DNA of 64,000 nt from Methylobacterium sp. SyP6R (GTDB taxonomy: Bacteria > Pseudomonadota > Alphaproteobacteria > Rhizobiales > Beijerinckiaceae): positions 646,001 through 710,000 of the forward strand of contig NZ_JAAQRC020000002.1 in NCBI RefSeq assembly GCF_019216885.1. The letters are read 5' to 3'. Positions 32,737 to 40,104 of the stretch are shown piece by piece. The notes below the pieces were generated by a model, which worked only from the letters and a program-made list of their open reading frames with translations, did not search any database and was not told the DNA's origin. The first letter of the stretch is position 1; every line of letters starts with the position of its first letter. A program made the translations under genes and the position numbers.

Positions 32737-33488
32737 CGGGGCAAAAATCCCTCGCCGTGCAGCGCGGCATCCTCGGCGCGCTGGTGCTGATCGGGCTCTG
32801 GGAGGGCGTCGCCCGCGGCTTCTCCCTGCCGGCCTACGTTCTGCCGGCGATGAGCGACGTGCTCCTCGGCGTGTGGGGTCAGCGCGCGATGCTCGCCGAG
32901 GCGGCCGCCTACACCCTCTCCGAGGCGCTCCTCGGCTACGCTCTCGGGGCGCTCCTCGGCATCGGGCTCGCCGTCGCGCTGACCCTGCTGCCGCGGGCCC
33001 GCGGCGTCGTCGTGACCGCGGTGACGGCGGTGAACTCGGTCCCGGTGGTAGCCTACTCGCCCCTGATCCTGCTGTGGTTCGGCATCGGCATCGCCTCGAA
33101 GGTGGTGATGGTGGCGCTCGCCGTCAGCTTCACCCTGTTCCTCTCGACGCTCAGCGGCCTCGACCGGGTCGACCGCCGCAGCATCGACCTGATGCGCAGC
33201 TTCGGCGCCGGGCGCCTCGCCCTCCTGTGGCGCCTGCGCCTGCCGACCGCCCTGCCGCTGATCCTCGCCGGGCTTCGCGTCTCGACGGTGCGCAGCATCA
33301 TCGTGGCGATCGTCACCGAGATGCTGGGCGCCTATGGCGGGCTCGGCTGGGTGATCTACCAGGCGGTGCTCCAGATCGATTTCGTCCAGGTCTGGTCGGC
33401 GATCGTCGTCGCCTCGGCGGCGAGCCTCCTGTTCTTCGGTCTCGTCGGCCTCGCCGAGCGCCGGCTCCTGTTCTGGAAGGCGTCATGA
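32733..33488 (+). CDS. ABC transporter permease, NitT/TauT type (second)
   Basis: A 251-residue inner-membrane permease. It has about six transmembrane segments and the EAA loop SFGAGRLALLWRLRLPTALP near residues 155-174. The GTG start at 32733 overlaps the previous stop as GTGA, and its own TGA overlaps the ATG of the monooxygenase gene, so translation through the whole operon appears coupled. It is clearly homologous to the first permease but far from identical. Confidence 0.85.
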   Translation: MTGQKSLAVQRGILGALVLIGLWEGVARGFSLPAYVLPAMSDVLLGVWGQRAMLAEAAAYTLSEALLGYALGALLGIGLAVALTLLPRARGVVVTAVTAVNSVPVVAYSPLILLWFGIGIASKVVMVALAVSFTLFLSTLSGLDRVDRRSIDLMRSFGAGRLALLWRLRLPTALPLILAGLRVSTVRSIIVAIVTEMLGAYGGLGWVIYQAVLQIDFVQVWSAIVVASAASLLFFGLVGLAERRLLFWKAS

Positions 33489-34774
33489 TCCGGCAGATGC
33501 ATCTCGGCCTGTTCCTCCTCGGCACCGGCAGCCACGTCGCCGGCTGGCGCATGCCCGGCGCGGTCGACAGCTTCCAGGACTTTTCGGCGATTCAGGAGAT
33601 CGCCCGCACCGCGGAGCGCGGCTGCTTCGACCTGATCTTCATCGGCGACAACCTCTATGCCGATCCGGCCGCGCACCCCTCCTATACCCTGCGCCTCGAA
33701 CCCCTGACGCTGCTCGCGGCGCTCGCCCCGCTCACCCGCCATATCGGCCTCGGCGCCACGGTCTCGACCACCTACAGCGATCCGTTCACGGTCGCCCGCG
33801 CCTTCGCCTCCCTCGATCATATCAGCGGCGGCCGCGCCGCCTGGAACGCCGTGACGACGGCGAGCCCGGCGACCGCCGCGAATTTCGGCACGATCCATCC
33901 GGACCACGCAAGGCGCTACGAGCGGGCGGGCGAGTTCCTCGACGTGGTCGCCGGCCTGTGGGACGGCTGGGCCGACGACGCGGTGGTGGCCGACCGGGCG
34001 AGCGGCCTCTACATCGATCCCACTCGCTTGCGCGCCCTCGACCATGACGGCCCCTTCTTCACGGTGAAGGGCCCGCTCAATATCGGCCGCAGCCCGCAAG
34101 GGCGGCCGGTGGTGCTCCAGGCCGGCGGCTCGGAGGCCGGCCAGGATCTCGCCGCGCGCACCGCCGACGTGGTCTTCTCGGTGGTGCAGGACATCGACGA
34201 GGCCCGTGCCGCCTATGCGAGCCTGAAGGGCCGGCTCGCTGCCCATGGCCGGCGCCCCGACGATGTCAGCGTGCTGCCGGGCGTGATGCCGGTGGTCGGG
34301 CGCACGGACCGCGAGGCGTTCGACAAGCTGGCGACGCTCCAGGGCTTCGTCGGCAACGAGAACGCCCTGGCGCTGCTCTCCGACCGGCTCGGGCAGGACA
34401 TGTCGGCTTACGACCTCGACGGGCCGGTGCCCGACATCGCCCTGCCGGACAGCTATCACAGTTTCGCCCGGGTGATGCTGTCGAAAGCCCGCCGCGACGG
34501 CATGACCTTGCGCGACCTCTACAACCTCACCGCCGCGGCCCGCGGCCACTGGGTTTTGTGCGGGTCGGCCGAGACGATCGCAGACACGCTCCAGCACTGG
34601 TTCGAGACCGGTGCCGCCGACGGCTTCAACGTGATGCCGCCCTATTTCCACGACGGCTTCATCGACTTCGTCGACCTCGTCGTGCCGCTGCTGCAGGAGC
34701 GCGGGCTTTTTCGCCGCGACTACCATGGCAGGACCCTTCGCGACCGCCTCGGCCTTGCCCGGCCGGCGCGCTGA
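33485..34774 (+). CDS. LLM-class flavin-dependent monooxygenase, NtaA/SnaA/DszA/RutA type
   Basis: A 429-residue TIM-barrel flavoenzyme using FMNH2 supplied by a separate reductase. MHLGLFLLGTGSH opens the barrel; FIGDNLYAD, ATVSTTYSDPFTVARAFASLDHISGGR (core TYSDPFTVARAFASLDH near residue 100), NFGTIHPDHARRYERAGEF and VLQAGGSEAGQDLAA are the standard signatures of the nitrilotriacetate, dibenzothiophene and pyrimidine-ring oxygenase group. Members break C-N or C-S bonds or open rings. As the last gene of an operon headed by an importer of the ring-compound type, it is likely the first catabolic step. No flavin reductase is encoded nearby. Confidence 0.87.
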   Translation: MIRQMHLGLFLLGTGSHVAGWRMPGAVDSFQDFSAIQEIARTAERGCFDLIFIGDNLYADPAAHPSYTLRLEPLTLLAALAPLTRHIGLGATVSTTYSDPFTVARAFASLDHISGGRAAWNAVTTASPATAANFGTIHPDHARRYERAGEFLDVVAGLWDGWADDAVVADRASGLYIDPTRLRALDHDGPFFTVKGPLNIGRSPQGRPVVLQAGGSEAGQDLAARTADVVFSVVQDIDEARAAYASLKGRLAAHGRRPDDVSVLPGVMPVVGRTDREAFDKLATLQGFVGNENALALLSDRLGQDMSAYDLDGPVPDIALPDSYHSFARVMLSKARRDGMTLRDLYNLTAAARGHWVLCGSAETIADTLQHWFETGAADGFNVMPPYFHDGFIDFVDLVVPLLQERGLFRRDYHGRTLRDRLGLARPAR

Positions 34775-34919
34775 CGAGGGCCGCCGGTTCCGACTCGCTC
34801 ACGCCGACGATCCGCGACGGCCCGCCGATCCTCGACCGGGAGACGCTCGCAGGGATTCCGGGGCCTGACCGGCAGCGCCTTGCAGCGAGGATCTGCCGGT
34901 ACCGGCCGACCCGGTACGT

Positions 34920-35046
34920 CTCATACGGCTTCCGATTGATCGCCTCGCGATGCGGAAACCGGCTTCGCTCAGGCGTGTGAAGCCTACGGCTTCACCGCGC
35001 GGGCTGGTGATACGGCGTCCGGAAGGAATCTTCCGGACGCCGTATC
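34920..35046. repeat. dispersed repeat with strong terminal hairpin, copy 1
   Basis: A 127-bp element beginning CTCATACGGCTTCCGATTGATCG-like sequence (first 16 bases 34920-34935) and ending in a perfect 17-bp hairpin, GATACGGCGTCCGGAAG with loop GAAT (35009-35046). An inverted, slightly shorter copy lies at 52138-52245 next to the IS630 element, and a fragment of its first 20 bases at 50939. It lies in the 1-kb gap after the monooxygenase gene and might serve as that operon's terminator. The rest of 34775-35348 shows no credible gene. Confidence 0.85.
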
Positions 35047-35348
35047 ACGCATGCCGTCGGGCCCCTCCCATCGCGACCTCCCGCGTGACGGGGGAGGGGG
35101 CGATTCCGCCTCCGGCTCAGATGGGACGGTTTCGATCTCACGCCGGTCTATTTCAATCACAAAAATAATATTATTGAGTAAAGAAGCGGCCTCGGCCAGG
35201 GTCGAGCGACGTCCGCACCTCCGCGGCGCAGCCGCACGGGCGGATCAACCGTCACCTCGCCTGCATCGTCGGCGGCCGACCGCGCCGCACCATCCAAACG
35301 GCACGTCGCGGCCGTCATCGAATGGTCCTGTCGGGCGCATCCGGATCA

Positions 35349-35364
35349 TTGACATCTCTGTCAA
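35349..35364. promoter_or_regulatory. candidate TetR operator, copy 1
   Basis: Perfect inverted repeat TTGACATCTCTGTCAA. A 14-of-16 match, TTGACATCTGCGTCAA, lies at 36871-36886 just upstream of the TetR gene. The shared sequence strongly suggests a common regulator; this copy would control the GST remnant and the thioesterase gene. Confidence 0.55.
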
Positions 35365-35470
35365 AGCCAGGATCCTCCTCTTACGTCAGACAGTGCTGCT
35401 CCGCAGCCTGGATGCGACGCCTCGCACGACTGTATTGGTTCAACTGGCTGGTCGCTCATGCCGGCGGGAG

Positions 35471-35864
35471 GACATCGTGACCGCCCTGACCGTCTACCGT
35501 CGTCTGGCACCGGACGATCAGCCGTACGTCCGGACTTCGCGCGAGGCGCGGTCCGGCGTCCGTCTCAAGGAGTTCGTGGTCGGACGATCCGGACACGTCG
35601 CCGACTGGCGCCACGCAACCGCACCTCTGCGCCTCGCCCGCGATGATCGCCCGTTCTTGTCCGGCGCAGAGCCGGCCAACGCCGATGACTGCGGGTTTCG
35701 GCCTGTTCATGTGGGCGCGCCGGGTCGGCAGCGTCGAACTCGTGGAGGAGGACGACCCCGTGTTCGGCTGGCGCGAACGCCTTCTCGACGCCTTCGACGG
35801 TCTCGCCCGAAACGCGCCGACGGCTCACCAGGGGAAAGATGAGCGCCGATGGACCAGCCCGTAA
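35471..35864 (+). pseudogene. glutathione S-transferase remnant, 5'-truncated and frameshifted
   Basis: The frame from about 35471 encodes DIVTALTVYRRLAPDDQPYV, RTSREARSG and LRLARDDRPFLSGAEPANAD, the C-terminal helical domain of an alphaproteobacterial GST. At about 35690 homology moves to another frame, where GFGLFMWARR, DDPVFGWRERLLDAFDGLARNAP complete the GST C-terminus and end at the TAA 35862-35864. The thioredoxin-fold N-terminal half is absent: nothing upstream of 35471 back to the repeat element matches it. The gene is thus a remnant. Its end overlaps the start of the intact thioesterase gene by 16 bases, suggesting they were once co-transcribed. A single sequencing error could explain the frameshift but not the missing N-terminus. 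Confidence 0.7.
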
Positions 35865-36286
35865 TCCTGACAGATTTTCCGCTGCGGACCACCGACAAGG
35901 TTCGGTATGCCGATACGGACCGGCAGGGGCACGTCAACAATGCACTCTTTGCAACTTTCCTCGAGACCGGCCGCGTCGCCGTGCTCTACGATCCCGGCCT
36001 GCCGCTGGCCGAGCCCGGCTCGGCCTTCGTGATCGCCCGCCTCGAACTGGACTTCCGCAGCGAGATCACGTGGCCTGGGGAGATCGCGATCGGAACCCGG
36101 GTCGAATCGATCGGGCGCAGCTCGATCGAACTGCGGCAGGCGCTGTTCCAGAACGATCGGTGCGCGGCGCTCGCCCGGACCGTGATCGTGCTGATGGATG
36201 AAGCGACGCGCCGCTCGCGGCCGTTATCGACCGCGGCGGTCACCCGGCTTTCCGCTTTCGGGCCGGGTCCGGCCGCGGACGTGTGA
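35849..36286 (+). CDS. acyl-CoA thioesterase, hotdog fold (4HBT family)
   Basis: A 145-residue single-hotdog protein. VRYADTDRQGHVNNALFATFLETGR (core YADTDRQGHVNNA near residues 20-32) contains the catalytic Asp and the central-helix residues of 4-hydroxybenzoyl-CoA-type thioesterases; LELDFRSEITWPGEI is the following strand pair. It would hydrolyse an acyl-CoA of unknown length in the cytoplasm. Its ATG lies inside the end of the GST remnant, and its 3' end overlaps the convergent TetR gene by 47 bases. The operator-like repeats at 35349 and 36871 suggest control by that TetR protein. Confidence 0.82.
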   Translation: MDQPVILTDFPLRTTDKVRYADTDRQGHVNNALFATFLETGRVAVLYDPGLPLAEPGSAFVIARLELDFRSEITWPGEIAIGTRVESIGRSSIELRQALFQNDRCAALARTVIVLMDEATRRSRPLSTAAVTRLSAFGPGPAADV

Positions 36287-36845
36287 CCGAGCGAACGAGT
36301 GACGAGGCCGTCGCCCGCAACTGCTGCGGATCACCGTGGATGCGCTCCATGACCGCCAGGCCGCGCGTCACGGCAACGACGAGGTTCGCCGTTTCGGCCC
36401 TCGACAGGCTCAGCTCGCTCTCGAACGGTGCGAGCGCGTCGGCGATCAGGGTTTCGAGGTCCAGGATCAGCCGCTGCACCTGCGCGCGGATGGCCGGCTC
36501 GGCCAGGCTGCCGTCGCTGGCGGTCTTGGTCGTCAGGCACCCTCGCGAGGGTGAGCCCGAGGTCATGTTGGCGATCGCCGTGTCAAAAAAGCGGGTCAGG
36601 ATTTCGCCTGCACCCGTGCCGGCGAGACTGATCCGGACCGCGCCGAGGAACCGGGACGTATAGAGCTCGAACGCCTTGAGGAACAGGGTCTCCTTGGCGC
36701 CGTAGGCATTGTAGAGCGATCCGCGCTGCACGGCCGTTGCCTGGGCGAGAGCCGGCATGGACGTCGCCGCAGGCCCTTGCTGCCAGAACAAATCGAGCGC
36801 CTTTTCGAGGACCGCCTGCTCATCGAACTGCCGAACGCCGACCAT
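36240..36845 (-). CDS. TetR family transcriptional regulator
   Basis: A 201-residue repressor. The N-terminal helix-turn-helix (about residues 10-55) reads ALDLFWQQGPAATSMPAL then AQATAVQRGSLYNAYGAKETLF, the pattern of the AcuR/NemR/YxaF branch that often senses electrophiles. The C-terminal ligand domain has a cysteine in SRGCLTTKTASD near residue 100, a typical spot for redox or electrophile sensing in this branch. A 16-bp inverted repeat lies 25 bases upstream of its ATG and a near copy lies before the GST remnant, indicating autoregulation and control of the convergent pair. The sensing role is inference. Confidence 0.83.
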   Translation of the reverse strand: MVGVRQFDEQAVLEKALDLFWQQGPAATSMPALAQATAVQRGSLYNAYGAKETLFLKAFELYTSRFLGAVRISLAGTGAGEILTRFFDTAIANMTSGSPSRGCLTTKTASDGSLAEPAIRAQVQRLILDLETLIADALAPFESELSLSRAETANLVVAVTRGLAVMERIHGDPQQLRATASSLVRSVTRPRPDPARKRKAG

Positions 36846-36870
36846 TTTCTATGACCTGCAAAATTCATGA

Positions 36871-36886
36871 TTGACATCTGCGTCAA
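36871..36886. promoter_or_regulatory. candidate TetR operator, copy 2
   Basis: TTGACATCTGCGTCAA, an inverted repeat with 5-bp arms 25 bases upstream of the TetR start, nearly identical to 35349-35364. The TTGACA within it may also be a -35 element, so repressor binding would cover the promoter. Confidence 0.55.
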
Positions 36887-37108
36887 GTTTGACAACCATG
36901 TCGAACATAACACGATCCTCGGCCCCTCGCGAGGCACGGGACAGTCAGCTCGAAAACTTGGCGCAAAGACGACATGTCGGGGTCCGGCCCTGGCCGGATC
37001 CGCGCGCCCAACCGGCATCCAGGCTATTTCCTCGCGGACACCAACCTGACCTGCAAGTCCAAGGATCGGCCGGATCGAACCCATCCTCATCAGCAGTGGG
37101 AGGTTATC

Positions 37109-38149
37109 ATGTCGAGTGTTCTCCAGCGGGCACAGATCGTTCCGAGCGACATCCTGCCAAACCGCTACGTCAACATCGTACCGCCCGGCCGGCATGGCGG
37201 AAAGCTGACCTTCGACACGGTCGTCCGCGAGACCGACGACTTCTCGAAGCCTGCATTGTTCAAGTCGCTGGCTCCGATCGACGATCGCTTCGCCTCGCGC
37301 GCCTATTTCGATGCGATCGATCCGTCGCAGTCCCTGCAGTGGCGGGTCAAGACGACCGACCATGCGGTCTCGATGCGCTCCAAGGACGGCAAGTCCGACT
37401 ACAACTACGTGACCGGTCGCACCGGGACGGGCAAGGAGTTCCTGGACGATATCTTCGAACACAAGCTCGACGTCTATTCGCATCTCGGGACGATCTCGTC
37501 GGGCTACAACGACCCTTACGAGTGGGGGAAGTCGGCCTTCCGCAAGATCAGGGCCGACGTGTTCGACAGCGGCTGGCTCGCGATCCCGAACTGGTCCGTG
37601 ACAGGCCACATGTTCCTCGGCAACAGCACCCAGGAATTCGGTGAGCCGAGCCACGGGGCCGTCGGAAGCGACTGGCACATGTTCCCGACGCTGAACATCT
37701 TCGTGATGATCGCCGGGGTGAAGCGCTGGTACACACGGCCTCCCCACCCCGGCGACCAGTATCGCGACTTCGACAAGATGTTCGATACGAGCAGCGGCCG
37801 CGAAGCGCCGGCTGGGCAGTTCGACAGCGACATCATGTACATCACGCCCGGCGACGTCCTCATCAACCCACCCTTCGAGTGGCACAAGGTGCTCAACGCG
37901 CGCGGCTTCACGCTCGGGGCGGCGTTCCGGGTCATCGATACGAGCTACCTCGACTCGCTGCGCGACCGCTCCAACCTCGATCTCTCGAAGGTCGAAGGCG
38001 AGGGCAACGAGGAACTGGCTCACTTCCTGACCAGCATCAGCTACGCGTCGCGGAGCGCTCCGCGGGCGCAGATGATCCTCAACGACATCGAGTACGCCTA
38101 TCTGCGTCGCCGCGGGCGGACCGACACGATCTCGATCGGCCATCTCTGA
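37109..38149 (+). CDS. JmjC/cupin_8-like protein with atypical iron site
   Basis: A 346-residue protein whose central part (residues 185-275) fits the JmjC or cupin_8 fold of 2-oxoglutarate iron oxygenases: SDWHMFPTLNIFVMIAGVKRW aligns with the HXD-N-K core, and PGDVLINPPFEWHKVLN gives the distal histidine H259. At the proximal site H190 is present but the expected Asp/Glu is F192, so the usual two-His-one-carboxylate iron site is incomplete. No signal peptide. The ATG at 37109 follows GTGGGAGG with five-base spacing. It may be a modified hydroxylase or a non-catalytic relative; the adjacent EamA exporter gene suggests a shared small-molecule or amino-acid theme. Confidence 0.6.
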   Translation: MSSVLQRAQIVPSDILPNRYVNIVPPGRHGGKLTFDTVVRETDDFSKPALFKSLAPIDDRFASRAYFDAIDPSQSLQWRVKTTDHAVSMRSKDGKSDYNYVTGRTGTGKEFLDDIFEHKLDVYSHLGTISSGYNDPYEWGKSAFRKIRADVFDSGWLAIPNWSVTGHMFLGNSTQEFGEPSHGAVGSDWHMFPTLNIFVMIAGVKRWYTRPPHPGDQYRDFDKMFDTSSGREAPAGQFDSDIMYITPGDVLINPPFEWHKVLNARGFTLGAAFRVIDTSYLDSLRDRSNLDLSKVEGEGNEELAHFLTSISYASRSAPRAQMILNDIEYAYLRRRGRTDTISIGHL

Positions 38150-38151
38150 TG

Positions 38152-38194
38152 CCGAGCCCCGGCCGATGCCGTGCGGGCATCGGCCGGGGCTCGG
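38152..38194. terminator. strong hairpin after cupin-like gene
   Basis: Perfect 19-bp arms, CCGAGCCCCGGCCGATGCC (38152-38170) and its complement (38176-38194), loop GTGCG, two bases after the TGA. No T-run follows on the plus strand, so it may be a processing or stabilising stem rather than a simple intrinsic terminator. Confidence 0.6.
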
Positions 38195-38237
38195 ATGGTC
38201 CTCGTCGATCTTTCGTCAACCAGGAAGGGGAGGCTGC

Positions 38238-39137
38238 ATGAAGTCGGAACGCTTGGCCGGCTTGCTCTACGGCCTCGGCGCGGCGGTGATCTGGGGAGGC
38301 TTCCCGGTCGTCACCCGGTTCGGGGTGACCAATTCCGGCCTCGACATGTACGACGTGACCTTCATCCGGTTCGCCGTCGCCTCGCTCCTGACCTTCCCGG
38401 TTCTGGTCAAGGGACGATGGCCCGACTGGAGGGTGACGGGCCTGCTCACCCTCGGCATCGGTGCTCCCTACATCCTCGTGGTGTCGGATGGCCTGGCCCG
38501 GGCACCGGTGGCCCTGTTCGCGGTTCTGACCCCCACGAGCATGGTGCTGTTCTCCGCCTGCCTGGGGTCGTGGGCCCTCGGCGATCGCCTGGGTCGCTGG
38601 CAACTCGGCGGTATCGCGGCGATCTGCATCGGCAGCACGATCGCCGCGACGGCCCTGACCGGGTTTCGCGGCAGTTCGTCCGCACTGGGATTGTTCATCG
38701 CGGGAGGGGCTCTCTGGGCGCTCTACACGGTCGTGGCGAAGGGGGCGGGCCTCAATGCCTGGGTTGCGACGGCGGCCGTCTCCGCCACGTCGATGGTCGC
38801 CTATGGGCTGCCCTACCTGACGATTCGAGGATTTGCGTTCCTGGATCATCCCTGGCAGGGCCTCGTCGTCCAGGCGCTGTACCAGGGGGCTCTCGTCTCG
38901 GTGGTGGCCTTGTTCTGCTACAGCAAGGCCGTCCTGCTGCTGGGGGCGTCGATCGGGGCATGCTTCGCGGCCTTGGTGCCCGCCATGGCCATGGTCGGGG
39001 GGCTTCTCCTGCTCGGTGAAGTGCCGTCCCCCGTTTCGGCGCTGGGACTCGGCATGTCGACGCTCGGGATCGGGGCCGTCCTGCTCGCGCCCTCGCGATC
39101 GACCGAAGCGTCCCGACCGGCCGCATCCGCCACCTGA
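38238..39137 (+). CDS. EamA/DMT family exporter
   Basis: A 299-residue inner-membrane protein with ten hydrophobic segments arranged as two five-helix EamA repeats. AAVIWGGFPVVTRF in helix 1 and GGALWALYTVVAK in helix 6 are the matched repeat starts. Such proteins export amino acids or other metabolites. AAGGGGAGG precedes the ATG at 38238. It lies 88 bases after the cupin-like gene, separated by a strong hairpin, and may be partly co-transcribed with it. Substrate unknown. Confidence 0.85.
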   Translation: MKSERLAGLLYGLGAAVIWGGFPVVTRFGVTNSGLDMYDVTFIRFAVASLLTFPVLVKGRWPDWRVTGLLTLGIGAPYILVVSDGLARAPVALFAVLTPTSMVLFSACLGSWALGDRLGRWQLGGIAAICIGSTIAATALTGFRGSSSALGLFIAGGALWALYTVVAKGAGLNAWVATAAVSATSMVAYGLPYLTIRGFAFLDHPWQGLVVQALYQGALVSVVALFCYSKAVLLLGASIGACFAALVPAMAMVGGLLLLGEVPSPVSALGLGMSTLGIGAVLLAPSRSTEASRPAASAT

Positions 39138-39447
39138 TCCGCCACTTGGACCGGGCTCCCGCCGACGATCCTCTCCCCCGTCCTCATGGCGGAGGCGCGA
39201 TCCGGCTCGCAGCTCCGGGCCCGACGAAGGTCATGCCGTTCGATCGTAGGTGCGCGACACCGACGGGCGTCACTGCGCCGGACGACCGCGGAAGACGGTC
39301 GGATCCCTGCTGACGGCTCCATCCTCTCATCTTTCTGCCCTTCCGGCGGTCATCGGCATGAGCCCGATCGCGAAAATCGTCGCAGCGTGAAGCTCACCAC
39401 GGCAGCTCGGTTGGACGGAATTCTCCTGTGCTTGAGGAATGCCGGCA

Positions 39448-39801
39448 ATGAACCTCTGGTCCGCCATGCTCGTGGCCCGGCTTCTCGTGTTTCCTGCGAG
39501 CGATGACGCTCCTGGGCTCGAGGGCAACTGCCGGTTCACGCCGACGCGGGGATGCGAATGCTTCCTCTCCTCGGTCGAGACGCCGCTGAGCTTCGGTGAG
39601 GCCGCCGGCATCGTCGAGATCTATCATCGTCAATTCCCGGACGACCGGTTCGAGGCGTTGCTGATACGCTTGTTTCGTGCGTGCAGCCTTGATCCGTACG
39701 AATCCCCGAAGACGATCACCCCGAAACCGGCGATCACGCAGGACGCTATGGCGCCGCAGCATCGCTCGGAGTATTCGAAGAACAGGGAATTCGTCGAATG
39801 A
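39448..39801 (+). CDS. small hypothetical protein
   Basis: A 117-residue open frame with fairly GC-rich third positions and GAGGA nine bases before the ATG at 39448; an in-frame ATG at 39439 lies closer to that site. No family is recognised. The sequence has a hydrophobic first 15 residues, two cysteines in RGCECF near residue 37 and a helix-like AAGIVEIYHRQFPDDRFEALL in the middle (core IVEIYHRQFPDDRFEALL). The opposite strand has a 150-residue frame with weaker codon character. It could be real but expression is unproven. Confidence 0.4.
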   Translation: MNLWSAMLVARLLVFPASDDAPGLEGNCRFTPTRGCECFLSSVETPLSFGEAAGIVEIYHRQFPDDRFEALLIRLFRACSLDPYESPKTITPKPAITQDAMAPQHRSEYSKNREFVE

Positions 39802-39806
39802 ATTAC

Positions 39807-39882
39807 ATTCCAATTTTCGGGATGTCAGACGGCCATAGCATGGCATGGCATAATATGGATATTACTGTACAAAAATTGGAAT
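39807..39882. repeat. inverted repeat in AT-rich intergenic segment
   Basis: ATTCCAATTTT (39807-39817) is matched by AAAATTGGAAT (39872-39882), a perfect 11-bp inverted repeat with 54 bases between. The surrounding 39800-39960 is markedly AT-rich compared with the rest of the window and holds no credible gene, so it may be a remnant of inserted DNA or a regulatory region. Confidence 0.55.
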
Positions 39883-40104
39883 TTATCGATATTACATCTA
39901 GTATTTTGCCCAATAGAGTATCAATTAAACGATAAATGCCTGTATTTATGTCGATCATAGGCCTGCATAAGTCTGCGATAGCAGATAATACGGACGCAAT
40001 CCTCCGCTCCCGCTGGGATCTGCTTTCAGTGGCGGACCAGGTGGCGCATGGTCGTCTTCGCGACCTGCCCCGATGCGAGCCCGGTGCGCCTCTCGCTCAC
40101 GGCG

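Noticed and set aside
35051..35842. A 263-codon open frame covering the GST remnant
   Set aside because: Only its last part matches GST and the frame is wrong for the end of the protein; its first 140 codons resemble nothing and cross intergenic sequence.
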